64,000 nt of DNA from Bugulina stolonifera (GCA_935421135.1 OW285193.1:4954496-5018495); one strand, 5' to 3'; positions 46,101 to 58,467 are shown, counted from the first letter of the stretch. Translations and numbers: made by a program. The notes: generated from the letters alone by a model not told the origin.

Positions 46101-48727
46101 TTATGGTGTGGCTGTAGTAGAGCTAGTAGAGCTGGAAGAAGTGGTATCATCGCCTCCTCCCCCTCCTCCCCCTGTGGCAGCTGTACTTGCTGTAGATTCA
46201 GTTGATGCAGTGGAATCAGTAACAGCAGCAACGGGATCAGTGATGACATCATCAACAACAGAGACCGTAACAGCATCAGTGGAAGAGCTGCTGGCTATAC
46301 TGGTGCTCTCTGTAACATCGGCCACCACTACTTCGTCTTTGACTCCCACAACAGGTACCTCCTCTACAACCTCCCTGCAACCATTTATGTGTACATGTAA
46401 GAAAGGTAGCATTATAGCATGTACACATGTTTAGAATGGGTATACAGGTATAAGTACTTAGGCAGATGTGCATTTTGATGTAAAGCGGGTAAACATACGT
46501 GTATGTGCCAGTGTGGTATGCATACGTGTACATGTAGATGTACACGTAGATGTACATGTATATGTGTAAGTGTGATGCATAATTAAGTGTACATGTAGTT
46601 TGGGTAGACATATTATACTACTATATTATGTACATGTAGATGGGCAGGTATATGTGTATATGACATGTATTAGTGTGGTACTTGGCACGTACATTTGTAG
46701 ATGAGGTCAGTATACAGGTAGATATAGTAGGTATACAGGTAGATATGGTAAGTATACAGGTAGATATTATGGTAGGTATACAGGTAGATAGGTTAGGTAT
46801 AAGTGTAAACGAAATAGTTACTCAAGTAAGTAGAGGCCTTGATGAAGAAATGTTAAAATATAACATTAATATTTGATTGAAAAGTCTGAAAATAATATTC
46901 AAAATTACTACCCCTATAACCCTATGCCTCTACCCCTACCCCTACCCCTATACCCCTACCCCTATACCCCTACCCCTATACCCCTACCCCTATACCCCTA
47001 CCCCTATACCCCTACCCCTATACCCCTACCCCTATACCCCTATACCCCTATACCCCTATACCCCTATCCCTATACCCCTGGAAGCTAAGCTGGTTTATCA
47101 TTTCTATATTTACTTTTTAGTTTCTTGTTATGCGATGCATATACTTATTACTATGTATAACAGTTTTCATAAGGTACCACGCCACAGATGTTCACAGTAA
47201 GGTTCAATGTCTCCTATGTAACGCATCACTTCCTATTCGATGATGATGTCATACCATTGTGTCATTGCTGCTGCTGTCAACCAACACCGCCATCAAGACA
47301 TATTGGTTGTAATATACATGTACTCGATATAATATTATATTATTGACAATGTTTGCTAAAGAAGTTCATCTAATTACCCAACTCCTCTTTTAAAACTTTC
47401 GACTTCGTTTGTTAATACATTAGAGTTTGGAGTTGTCATTCCTTCGCTTTGCTTGTAATATTTTCCAAACATGAAAATTTGAGGATAAAATATAGCTAAA
47501 GCATAAATCCCAAAAGATGGTTTTAGGAGATCATTGTACATGATTGTATATCTGACTCAATTGTTGCCATAGCAACAAGGACACTGTGGAGGCTAACCCA
47601 GGAAATCTAATGATATGTTATGGAATCTACATTTGATCATCACAAATGAGTGTCTTGTATCCCATCATGATATGAATACTATAGCTGGCGTACATTAAGG
47701 AGCATAACAAAGGAGTTGATAGCTCCACATTGACAACAATTCTAACAAGCCAGTAAAAGACTCTGGCTTAAGCAGAGACACAAGGAGTATCTGTCAGGTA
47801 CGAATAAAAGCGTTGAATTTTGACAATGTCAAGTTGAATATTATTATAATAAAATAGGATGAGCGAAAGTGAGGTGAGGCATTTTTCGGGTGTGGTGCAT
47901 GTTGGGCGTGGCTCGTGTTGGGCGCGGCACAGAGTGCACAAATTGATACCAGTTCACGCATCAAATGTTTAATAGGAAGACATTACAATCTATAGAACAA
48001 TATAAGGGTACATGTGTACTTACTGGCAGCACAGTAAACATTGCATACAGCACATCACACATATATACCTTACTAGACAGAGTCCATTAAATAATTATCA
48101 CAGTGTGGACAGACACTAAACTACAGACAATTAAGCATAGAATACTACTTACTCTACAGCGTGTACACCACCTCCTCCACCCCCAATAAGCAGTGGCAAA
48201 AGATAAGATTGTAAAATGCTGTTGTGTCCAAACAAACCACCTCCGTTGAACAGTCCAAATCCACCCCCTCCGAAACCACCTCCGTATCCACCTCCGTATC
48301 CACCGCCATGTCCACCTCCATGTCCACCTCCGTGTCCATCATTTTTATGTGGAGCAGGCTTGGCTGTAACCACATGTACTTCAATATCGTGGGAGTGACC
48401 GTGACCTTTACCATGCTTCTTACCTCCCTTACCATGTCCTTTACGTCCTTTCCTGCCTCCTCTACCGCCTCTTCCTTTGCCTCTACGTCTACCTCCACCT
48501 CTGCCGTGACGTCCCCCGCGTCCTCTATGTCCTCCATATCCGCCACCTCCATATCTGTTGTAGCCACCATGTCCTGAACCATATGGTCGTGCCACATAAT
48601 TACCACCGCCATTTCCACCGTAGCTGCCACCGCCATAGCTGCCACCGCCATAGCTACCATAGCTCCATACGGCAGATACAGCAAACACTGCTAGACATAG
48701 GAGTGCTAACCAGCACTTCCCTCTCAT
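46101..48727 (-). CDS. Secreted glycine-rich basic protein with acidic Ser/Thr tail (B)
   Basis: Exons 48727-48153 and 46374-46101 join at a phase-2 intron (GTAAGT donor, TGGTTGCAG acceptor), giving 282 residues. The ATG at 48727 is chosen because MRGKCWLALLCLAVFAVSAV is a clean signal peptide; a longer frame upstream has no ATG. The mature protein has SYGGGSYGGG repeats, then a very basic Gly/Arg/Lys/His block (GKGHGHSHD at its end), GHGGG and GYGGG repeats, and LLPLLIGGGGGG. Exon 2 is acidic and Ser/Thr/Val-rich, ending in poly-Gly and a TTSSSSTSSTTATP tail. The layout matches gene A at 33462-34423: same strand, one phase-2 intron, Gly-rich exon 1, Ser/Thr-rich exon 2, and a 5' UTR intron (donor at 48985, acceptor at 48745). 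They are probably diverged paralogues. Function unknown; extracellular matrix or mineral scaffold is plausible. Confidence 0.8.
46690..46800. repeat. Short tandem repeat in the intron of glycine-rich gene B
   Basis: Five variants of GGTATACAGGTAGATATAGT (about 20-25 bp) in tandem. Confidence 0.8.
46915..47080 (-). repeat. C-rich array with G-quadruplex potential on the minus strand
   Basis: CCCCTA and CCCCTATA units repeat for about 160 bases (14 bp compound unit CCCCTACCCCTATA). The minus strand therefore carries more than 20 GGGG runs separated by TA or TATA, an ideal G-quadruplex series. It resembles degenerate telomeric DNA but is not the metazoan TTAGGG repeat. It lies in the intron of glycine-rich gene B, so the pre-mRNA itself would carry the G-rich strand. 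Confidence 0.9.
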
Positions 48728-49029
48728 CTTTCCTTTTCTGTGGTCTTTGAGAAGAGAAAGTTTTGGCACTTGCACCGAGTTAGGCAGCTAGATCAGAAAT
48801 AAATGTAATTATAAGAATGTAATTAGATATATTTCTGAATGTTATCGCGTGCCAGTCATGATCCTTTCTGACTTCTCAATTCAATGTAGAGAGCTATAGA
48901 TCAGTATTATCCAATGACATTTGATTAGACGGCTATATAGATAAACATAGATCATCCTTATAGGCTGAGAGATGATAGAACGTACCTTTCTGCACCTTTA
49001 CCACACACTTGACTATCTCTCTTATTCTC

Positions 49030-49890
49030 TGAGATCCTCTTTCTGTGGTCAGCTTAACAATTATCTCTGTAATGTGTATATTAATTATATTCATGGATTA
49101 GTGGAGGTAAATCCCTATTAAGTAGATTATAAATTTGGTTTAGTAGGCAGTTTGTCTTTCTGAACCGTTTCCTATTTTTCTTTAAGAAAACTTCATAATG
49201 TTGATAACCAAACTGTCAGAGGAGTTATAGAGACAGCAAGTACTTTACTGTTTGCATTGTTGTCAAGCTTAGATACCATCAGCTAGTGGTATAAATCTAG
49301 ATAACTGCAATGCAAGTCACCACTGTTTACAGGACATGTACATGCCTCTGGTATCTGCCACGCTCGTATATACAAGTAGATTTACTTCACAGAACTTATA
49401 GGGCTATAGAAACGATCTACATTGTAGATGATAGTGAGGCTGAAAATGTAAAAGGATTCCTTCAACTACGTGTGCTACATGTTGTACATCATATTATATT
49501 GCAATAGATAAGTAGTTGTAAATCCAGGAATGGCATGTCTGTAATATCACATTCATCACGCTAAGTTGTGATGCCGAAGCAACCACGATTGATGAGAATC
49601 TGGTAATCCCCTCTTTACCATAGATATATGGAATCTCAAATATCTTGCCGGTTCAATTATTATTTTTGGGTTGGCAAGAAATTAACCTGGTATACCTTCA
49701 GCCTAATGTCAAGGAAGTTAGGGAGTCGTAAGCTCATGAAAAAGCTGCAGTGACAGTGTAATGATTTACAGATTACACTAAGAAACAATGAAATGCTGAC
49801 AAGTTGGCACTGCTGCCATCTCTTATATTTAGAATTATACAGTCATGTAAATCAGCAACGACCCGATGGCACCAGCCAATGAGTGGAGTC
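49030..49890. other. Gene-free intergenic stretch
   Basis: Upstream flank of glycine-rich gene B. No ORF with supporting features. Confidence 0.55.
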
Positions 49891-49899
49891 GTTTTCTAA

Positions 49900-50440
49900 C
49901 CTGAGTTGTATAAGATGAACTTAAAACATGAAAACGTCTACTTCTTGCTATTAAAGATGATTTGTGAAGGTGCAAACTATCCTCACAAGGGAAATCATGT
50001 TGCTTGACATACAAAATAATTGCAGATCGTTATTTGAATTGGATGGAATTCTATTAATTTTTCCATCAATATTTTGACCAACTTCAACACCAAGTTTTAC
50101 AGTGAAGTAATGGAATAATTGTTTCATATGAGTTTTATCCCTGTTATTGACAACAATACAATGAGAAAAAATATAGTTTGGAAGAATAAAATTTAAGAAA
50201 ATTGATAAATAAATGAAATAAATTTAAATAATGCTAACAGTACATTTGGTCAAGTAGCAATGGGGTTCTATTCTTTTTCTTATAAACAAAGTGCACTGTA
50301 ATATTTTTTATTATAATAACAAATGGAAAACTACTTCCATTTAGATAATATATATATATGTAGTATCACGTACCACTAATATGCCATACCAATCTGATCA
50401 ATGTTATAATGATTGCATATATTTACAAATAATATAATAC
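49900..50440. repeat. Diverged duplicate (left copy) flanking the Harbinger element
   Basis: Aligns by eye with 54525-55300: both contain 'atgaaaa-gtctacttcttgc', 'aattgcagat', 'ggaataattgttt / ggaataattctttt', 'aataatgct', 'ttctttttcttataa' and 'cactg-aatatttttta'-like blocks in the same order. Identity looks around 65-75% with gaps. Confidence 0.7.
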
Positions 50441-50542
50441 TGCATTAAGCCTAGAGCCCACTATAGCGTTTGTGAGCGCGTAATATACGCGAGTAAACGC
50501 TTACGCTAACTGTTTTCAGCACCCACACAAGCGTATATATTC

Positions 50543-50611
50543 AGACTGTGGAGTTATCTTCCCGAGAAAAAACTCCACGTGGAGTTATCTTCCCGAGAAG
50601 AAAACTCCACG
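50543..50611. repeat. Tandem pair of short hairpins near the left Harbinger end
   Basis: Two adjacent copies of a roughly 32 bp unit, each starting GTGGAGTTATCTTCCCGAGA and closing with AACTCCAC, so each can fold (GTGGAGTT / AACTCCAC). They lie about 100-160 bp from the terminal repeat, where extra transposase-binding or promoter elements are expected. Confidence 0.75.
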
Positions 50612-50655
50612 AACAATTCTTTTAGCCAATGGGAAGCCGGCGCTCAAGCGCCCTC

Positions 50656-50661
50656 TATAAA
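50656..50661 (+). promoter_or_regulatory. TATA box of the Harbinger transposase gene
   Basis: TATAAA in the context CCCTCTATAAAGG, about 110 bases before the transposase ATG, consistent with a start site near 50685. Confidence 0.6.
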
Positions 50662-50766
50662 GGAAACGGAAAGTTGCACAAATCAACAAGCCTCAGCTGA
50701 ATTTTTCGTTTGTGATCATTTTCTTGTTTATTATCATCAGTACTGCTGTCACACCACCACCTAAAT

Positions 50767-52520
50767 ATGTCTGATAGGGTTGCAAGAAGGAGAAGAATAC
50801 GTTTACTTGGTTTGACATATTTGTATCTGAGAAAGAAGAGACAGACAGAAACAAAAAGGAAATACTGGGTACATCCACTCCATCTCACTCGGCCCACTCA
50901 GGGTGCTTGGCACACATGTATGGCAGCACTACGTGAACACTACCCTGATAAGCATCGGGAAGCTTTCAGAATGGACATAGATACTTTTAATGAGCTCCTA
51001 GACATTCTGAGAGACAGTATTACCAGACAGGACACTTTTTTCAGGAAAGCCATCTCACCTGATCAAAGGTTAGGCATCACTATTTATTACTTAGCTACTG
51101 GTGATTCATTCCCCACCATCGCTCTATTCTTTAGAATTGGCAGATCGACAGCCAGAAGAATTATTTTTGAAACTTGTGACTCAATTTGGGACTGCTGCAA
51201 GACCAGATATATGATAACCCCCTCCACTAATGAGCAGTGGAAGAAAGTAGCTACTGACTTCCATTCGCTATGGGATCTGCCACACTGCCTGGGAGCAATT
51301 GATGGAAAGCACTGTGCTATACAGTGCCCCAACAATACAGGCTCAGAATACTTCAACTACAAGAAATTCTTTAGCATAGTACTCCTAGCGATGTGCGATG
51401 CAAATTACAACTTCCTGTATGTAGACGTTGGTACCTCGGGCAGATGGTCAGATGGCGGCACATGGGAACATTGTTCACTAAACCAAAGTATAGTGAACAA
51501 TCAGCTACAGCTACCTCCTGAAGAACCACTAAAAGGTAGAGTCTTTTACTGGACCTGTAGAAAAATTATATATAAAAATTAAATTATTTCAAAATATAAA
51601 TAGGTATATTTATCACTCTGTTTTTAAAACATGTACAGTAGTTTTGAAATGTTGAACATTACTAGGATTGTTGCATCAGTGCAATGCAAGTTGTTGTGAC
51701 TTGTTTTGCTGTTCTTCTACTATCACCCGCAAATACTTTCGTGACAGTGTTATTCTGGGTTATGGAATCCCATTGAATCTATGCGAGTCCTCAAATTATG
51801 TAATAATCTATTGTTACTGAACTTTCTTGCTTCAGATTCTGATGTTGTATCACCATACTTTTTCGTGGCGGATGAAGCGTTTCCTCTGAAGACATGGCTG
51901 ATGAGACCGATACCAGGTTCTAATGTAAAAGAAATAAAACACCGTATCTACAACTATAGACTGAGTCGGGCAAGGCGAACCATAGAAAATGCATTTGGGA
52001 TCACGGTTTCCCGATGGAGAGTTCTCAAGAGGTGAGTCCTAATGCGTACCACAATGCACACATCTTTTAGTGAATTCTCATTTCAACATACAGGCATCTA
52101 ACCCCTACTCGGTGCTGTGCTACTATAACCATGTAGATATTTGGCCGTGATAGTACAGTGCATGTGGTCTGTCTTGCGTTTAGATTTGCGTTAGTCTTTC
52201 TTTCTTGTCACAGGACACTACATATGACGCCACAACATGCTAACAAGGTGATACTTGCGTGCTGTGTTCTACATAATATGATGAGGAAAAAATCACCAGC
52301 TACATACACACCACCAGGCTATGCTGATGTCGTGTACCCAAATGGAGAAGTGGTCGATGGTGCTTGGAGAGATGGAGAACGCGACCATGGTAGTAACCTG
52401 AGAGCTGTTCCGAGACGATCCACCAGAACAGCTCTGGAAGTCAGAGATGCACTTGTGGGTTATCTTAATGGACCGGGAGCTGTTGAGTGGCAAGAAGCCT
52501 GGGTTAACAGAACTGGATGA
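50767..52520 (+). CDS. PIF/Harbinger transposase (HARBI1-like, DDE nuclease)
   Basis: Three exons, 50767-51535, 51836-52031 and 52214-52520, join in frame (GT-AG) to 423 residues. Residues about 90-150 form the helix-turn-helix-like region ([20 protein letters not shown]). The DDE_Tnp_4 nuclease follows: GAIDGKH (first Asp), [14 protein letters not shown] (second Asp), [10 protein letters not shown] (catalytic Glu) and the conserved [17 protein letters not shown] block. Then comes an [15 protein letters not shown] segment. It cuts at the element's inverted repeats and inserts at TWA targets. All catalytic motifs are present, so the enzyme looks functional. The spurious longer frame after 51535 runs into the intron. 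Confidence 0.95.
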
Positions 52521-52776
52521 AATAACACACCCGAGACTAATTAACTGGTTTCAAACGACACTGCATGATGCATGCAGACTTGTTTTCATCTCACAGCATT
52601 CTAGAAAATACTGCCACTTTTGTATTTTGGTCAAAGATATATTTTAGGATACACAGTACATGAATATGTACATGTATGGTATATATCATAATATAGTTTA
52701 GTAAAATATGGTGTAATAGCTAATTATTTTATTTATGTGAATGAAATTATTATACAATCAATATACATGTACATCA

Positions 52777-54275
52777 TCATAGCTGTGTGTAAGTAGGTGC
52801 ATCTTCATACGGTGTGTAGTGGGTGGTGGTAGGCGGTGTGTAGTGGGTGGTGGTAGGCGGGTTGGCAGATGGGAATCTGGCAGTTGGGAATCGGTGTTTA
52901 AATATCACATCCCTAATCTCCCGCATAGCCAGTGCTTGCTGGTGTTCGGAGTGCAATTTCCTTATGTCATCTGCAACTTCCCTACCAAAGCGAACAAACT
53001 CATCCTCTGTCTGCTCTGCTCTTGGCTCTGATAGCTCTTTAAACAGCAAAGCCTCCAGACTGGACAGCTCTGCTGTTGCTCCACTCACCCGTTTTCTTTT
53101 TGGTGTGCGGGCTGGAGTGGGATTTGGTGTGCGTGCTGGAGTGGGAGTTGGTGTGAGTGCTGGAGTGGGAGTTGGTGTGGACAGGTTGGCTGTTGGAGTT
53201 ACATCTGACCAATTGCTGTCGGCGTTGCTACTTGTATCCGTTTCCAACATCTGCTCTGCGTCTAGTGATGATACAGACTGCTGCACCGATGTTAGATTAC
53301 TTGTAGTTCTATGAAAAAGAAACAGACTTTAAATTAATTTTCAAATGAACAGCTGCCAGATTGTTACCACTTACAACAATTACAGCAATTTACAACAAGT
53401 ACTGTGTGTAGCTGACAGTGCTAGATAAATGCAGAAAGGTCTTCTCCCTATTACGTGTGGGCACAATATACTGGTTGGGTCTGTTTACTTACACATTTCT
53501 GGTCAAGTAAGGGTTGAGCCACTGCATTCCCTCCCAGTGTCGCCACGAAGGAGGCTTCTTAGCAGCAGCCCCCGACGCGGTCTCCTTGTTGTGCTGTGCC
53601 CTTTTCCTGACATAGCAGTCCCGTATGTACTTCCATTTTAGTTTAAGGAGTCCATCTGAAGAAGAATGAATAAAAATTAAAAGAAAATGACTTACATTGA
53701 TTTACAAGGAGCCTGGTCTGCCAGCTCACTCATTCGCAATCATGTGTGTTTTATCAACATTCATCCTGCAACTGGTAAAGAGACAGTTCTAGACATGAAG
53801 TTTCACAACCAGACAGTTCTCAACCGAACAGTTTCAAATTGTATAGATTACATTTAGAAGAACACAACTCATAGATAATTAATTGTAGTTAATTAATTGA
53901 ATAACAATGATATTAAATATAAAAACTAGTTGAAATCTGGTGGTGTAGTTGAGATTTGGCATTTCATACTGTTTGGTGTTGAACTGTCCAAGTTCGAAAC
54001 GTCCTGTAACTGACACACATCAACCCAGTTTGGTACTAAATACTTGCAGAGTTAATTATGTCACTACTAACCTAAAAAAAACTCACTGACTAGTACTTAC
54101 AAGTTTCGGAGTTCTTTTCCAAATCTAAACTTTCGGCTATTTCAGCCCAGCAATTTAGCTTAACTGTTTCATCTTTATAACTTTTAGAGTTAATGTTATA
54201 AAGACAGTCATTTTCTCTCACTAAATTAATCAAAAGCTCCTCATCCACATTAATTTTTCTCTTCTGACTGGCCAT
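52777..54275 (-). CDS. MADF-domain accessory protein of the Harbinger element
   Basis: Exons 54275-54101, 53655-53493 and 53308-52777 join in frame to 289 residues starting MASQKRKINVDEELLINLV. The first two exons form a MADF (Myb/SANT-like) DNA-binding domain: LINLVREN-CLYN, CWAEIAESL, LKLKWKYIRDCYVRK and the W-rich SWRHWEGMQWLNPYL end. Exon 3 has Thr-Pro repeats (TPTPTPAxTP), a basic KRKRVSG and a helical C-terminal region. Many PIF/Harbinger elements encode a second Myb/MADF protein that carries the transposase to the nucleus and to the DNA ends. It is convergent with the transposase; the two stop codons are about 260 bp apart. An in-frame ATG at 54308 would give a slightly longer N terminus. 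Confidence 0.88.
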
Positions 54276-54519
54276 TATCTTTCGTTGTAGTTCTTCACCA
54301 GCAAACATGTACAGAAATAAAAAAAGATGGCTGGTAAGCAAATGTCAAGGGCAATCTAGAATTGACCAATGGGAACAGAGCGCATCATCACACTTTGCGC
54401 GTTTGATCCAGTAGATATGGGATGGTGCGCTTTTGCCTAGCGTAACTAAAATTAGTACGCTTCAGCATACGCGTATCACTGCGCGTAGGCTAAAACGCTA
54501 TAGTGGGCTCTAGGCTTTA

Positions 54520-55300
54520 GATAACTTAGAGTATGAAAATGTCTACTTCTTGCCAGTAAAATTTTTTAAGAAAGTGTGCCGAAATATTATACACAAAGGA
54601 AAACATGGAAACTAAATACAGTAATTGCAGATTGTCTAGATTGGGACTGGATTAGGGCTGGAACATATCCAAAAATTTTCGAATCTGACGATTCCGATTC
54701 CTGACACCATGCAGATTCTCGATTCCGATTCCTAAACGATTCCGTGTGGAATTACTCGTTTTAACAAATTCAATATCTTTTGTCACCAAATAAACCATGT
54801 AATCAAACTGTATAAGCATATTTCATCTGCTATTCACTGTTAGTTTGTAGATGAGGACATTTTGTTCAACATTTTTTATTAATAATTAAATAATTTTATA
54901 AATAATTGCTGCAAAAAATAACAAAAACTTTACAATGTTGGATTCGAACCTGAGCATTTTGGAACCGAGATTCGGAACCGTGCCTAAGGATTCGAAATCG
55001 GATCCGGAATCGTGGATTTGTCAGCCTTAGATTAGATGAAATTTTTTTCTTTTTTTGCCACTTATTCTATTCGAGTTGAGCACTAAGTTCTGGAATAATT
55101 CTTTTCATGAGTTCTCAAACTGTTACTGATAATAATACATGTAGAATGAAATATAATTATTCTGGAATGAATAAAAAGTCAAATAATGCTATCGATAGAT
55201 AAGTTATATTCTTTTACTTATAATAAAACACAGTACACTGCGATATTTGCTATTATATAGGGAGAGCTGTTTTCATTGAGGTAGTATTACGTACGTACAA
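54520..55300. repeat. Diverged duplicate (right copy) flanking the Harbinger element
   Basis: Homologous to 49900-50440 in the same orientation. It contains the MITE at 54653-55029, which the left copy lacks. Confidence 0.7.
54653..55029. mobile_element. hAT-like MITE inside the right duplicate
   Basis: A 377 bp insert begins TAGGGCTGGA and ends in the inverse of TAAGGCTGAC. Long imperfect inverted arms are rich in GATTCCGATTCC / GGAATCGG words. Flanking octamers GACTGGAT and GATTAGAT match at six of eight positions. The homologous site in the left copy (near 50040) reads through without the insert, so that copy is an empty site. Confidence 0.78.
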
Positions 55301-55937
55301 TCTCCGTATGGTTGAATTACTGTCAATAAATGTAATATACAAGTAGGCCTACTATGAATATATTCTTATTCTCAACCTGACTTTAAAGTTTTAACTGAGC
55401 AGCCATAGAATTGGTTCTCACTTTTATTCATAATTTTCAACCTGAGGACCAACAACCAGTAGCCATACACAGCTTGGTAAAGCTTGCTACAGCGTCGCAC
55501 CTACATGTGTGTACTGACACAAGACATTCCGCAATGTTAAGCTTGTTTCGGATGGCATTTTCAGGAGATAGGCCTACTAGATATTAGAATCCGATATACT
55601 TGTGAGATCTTGTCTGTCCTGAGATGAGTCTATAAGCATCATATTTTTTCATTTAAGAAGAGATTAATTGAGCTTAAATCCATCTATCAGAATTATTGGT
55701 ATTAAAAAATTGTGCTGTAAACTGTTTCCTTATGAGGCATGTGACGTCCCTGTCAGGGTGTTAATCTGTAACCAGATTATTTCTTCAATGTTTTGATGGA
55801 TTGCACCAAGTATATAACGCCCAATATAGATTGACGGGTATGTTCATTTAGAAAGAGGTAGTTAGAAATTAACCAATGAAAATGTACTTTTTACTTTTCC
55901 AATGAGATAGAATTTATGACTTGTGTGCGATGGATAT

Positions 55938-56601
55938 TGTAATGGTACGTACAGTCGTCTCCTACACCTGACACTCATTATTGTGTGCATATACATGTAT
56001 ATATCTGCTTGTAAATTACTATATGTTATCGTATATACTTGTATGATTATTACTAAGTCTTTTGATGCCTTTTATACCCATGTACAGAGGCCCGACCTCT
56101 CAGAATCCATTGATATTCATTTTGTACATGAATTGGACCATTATAAGCAACTTTTGTAGAACCCGACCTATTTTGGGTCGGCCTTCGAGCTTCCGGCGGC
56201 CATGTTGTTGCGCAACTTCCAGACGACTTTACGTCGTCTTTTCCCGACACTACGCCGGCCGGAAGTCCTTATACTATATAAAAGGCATTGTTTTACTGTT
56301 CATTGTCTCAGTCTTCACTTGGCTTTCAATAAAGACACATCTATACTTGATACAGAGACTTTCACTTCCTTTTGTCAGGTCATTCGCTTAGCGAACCGCC
56401 TACTAGGTCGGATCACTCTCTTTCAACGTATAGTCTGAAGGTCAGACTTGGGACCAGATGGGTCGTCTCTGGTAGTTATTGGGCTACTGAGATTGCTCGA
56501 TCTTTCATGTAATGCGAAGTCCTATTACCACTCATAGGTACTTCATTTCTGGGTCGATAGTCGTCCAAGGACGACCGCACCAAATCACAGAAACCATTAC
56601 A
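55938..56601 (+). mobile_element. Solo LTR, copy 2
   Basis: A 664 bp unit from TGTAATGGT to ACCATTACA (perfect 9 bp terminal inverted repeat), flanked by ATAT on both sides. TATA box (CTATATAAAAG near 56273) and CAATAAAGACAC about 55 bp later. It is the most diverged of the three copies. Confidence 0.8.
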
Positions 56602-56604
56602 ATA

Positions 56605-58460
56605 TTCATACAAAGATGTGAGTAACTGTCAAGTGCCTCTGATGAATTTAGTTTCGGATTAATTCTATTTTAGGTATGGGTGGAACCAGGATAGCAAATT
56701 CTGGGATGGATTAGTAATATATGCAATGGGTATGAAATACATTGTGTAATAGAATGAATGTAGCTTCGTAGTATGTCTATTCCGGGAGGGAACTAAGTCT
56801 TTATTTTATGCTGATCTCTAGATGAAGGCAGCTTTAAAGGTATGAACATAATAATCGAGTCAAATTGATCAAGAAAAATCTTTGGTTTTGAAATTGACGG
56901 AAGGAGTGATTGACCATAAGCTTCTTTGCTGCTGTTCAGCTTTTTTATCAAATTTTAGATCAAACAAGTGTTGCTCTGACCGGTGTTCGCCGATGGTGGC
57001 CAAGCACTCACAAAATGTTCAGAAATAACATCCTGACACAAAATTGGTGAGAAGAAAACCAGTGCTGGGCCAACGTGCCAATATTACAATATGTAGTTGG
57101 CAGATTGCTAATCACTTGATAGAAGCCTCTTTTATTTCCAGAACTGGGGGGGCTGATAAATACCACCCACTAACTGAACTGTGCTCCATTGATTCATATG
57201 ACATATAGGTGTTTGCATGTATGTTTGACTATAGCTCAATGAGAGAATTGTGTCCAAGTATTTTATAACTCATTTCAACCTTGGTTGCCTAGAGCTCAGA
57301 ATGGGCCATTAAAATTATTGTGTGCTTCACACAGAATGTACGTAATTTTGTGTTGTCTGGTTGGTGCCAGACAATGTAAAAAATATCACATTTAGCTATG
57401 TGCAGGTACAGGTAGGTACATGTAGTACAATGTACAGGTAGAACAACATAGAGGTAGGTCTTTGGTTTATGAGCTGAGTATCTACATCTCCATCATTATT
57501 GTATATCCATTTGACTTACTATCTGACCATCAGCAAATGCAAAATTGACTTTACCAATCTTCTGGATTTCAATTTAAATTAAAACATTAAATAGATAATT
57601 TATTAGTGAGATACTGTTATTTTGTGCGAGTGCCAAGTAGAAATGACTTGTTGATCAGCCACAGTTATTGATGTCTACTGTCATCTCTAAGAGAATACGT
57701 ACAAATATGGAAGTAAATTAGAATTACTAATTAGATATATATAGTTAATCTCTTTGGTAATCCCATAATTTAACTGATTAAGATGAGTTATAATTTTATG
57801 TTAATGGGTACTGACATACTTGATAGTCAGACCTAAGCACATTACAAAAACTTTTTTACAAAAACTTCAAACAAGAAATAAATTAAATTTATATATGCTC
57901 CTAGGCTAGATCACGTACACCTCTAAATCAGGCTACACAAGTCATGCTCTTTGGCTAGGTCACATGCTCTCTTAGGCCACACAGCTGCGCGGCCCTATGA
58001 CAGTGATATTGTACAATTAATGGCATGTATTTCTATCATGAGCAGTAAGCTCTGTACTGGCTGTCAAGGACCGTGGGCCATGGACACTCATAGACTATTG
58101 AATAATTGGAGTTATTGGAATTGTCTTCTCTTTTCAGTTTTATTGGAGAAAAATGAAAAAAACAGAAATTATGAAAGACGGGGAGGGGGGGGGGACATCT
58201 TTATGTCATAATCAATAGCCTATCAAGAGTGCCGGTGGTCTGCAGCCTGGGAAGAGAAAGAGAGCTCAGTCTAAAAAATATCTATAGTGCGATACGGATG
58301 TACGTAGAGCTATACCAGAGACACATGAGCTGATTACATTGTATAATTACTGTATACGCAGTGTTCGAAGTAGAACAAATGAAGTGGGTGCACGGTGTAA
58401 GCTATCCACTCAATCTTATAGTAGCTAAAAAATTAGTGAGTTACTAAAATGAAAAAATTA
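56605..58460. other. Gene-free intergenic stretch
   Basis: No supported gene. A G-run (G9) lies near 58183. Short ORFs have no protein-like features. Confidence 0.5.
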
Positions 58461-58467
58461 TGCTCTG

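Larger units (their letters stand above)
50448..54516. mobile_element. Complete PIF/Harbinger transposon (4069 bp)
   Basis: The ends are perfect inverted repeats of about 24 bp beginning AGCCTAGAGCCCACTATAGC. They are flanked by a 3 bp duplication TTA (50445-50447 and 54517-54519), the PIF/Harbinger signature. The element holds two convergent spliced genes without stops or frameshifts: a transposase (+) and a MADF-domain protein (-). Subterminal CGCG/ACGC-rich words occur at both ends. With two intact genes and matching ends it is a candidate for a recently or currently active autonomous copy. Confidence 0.95.
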
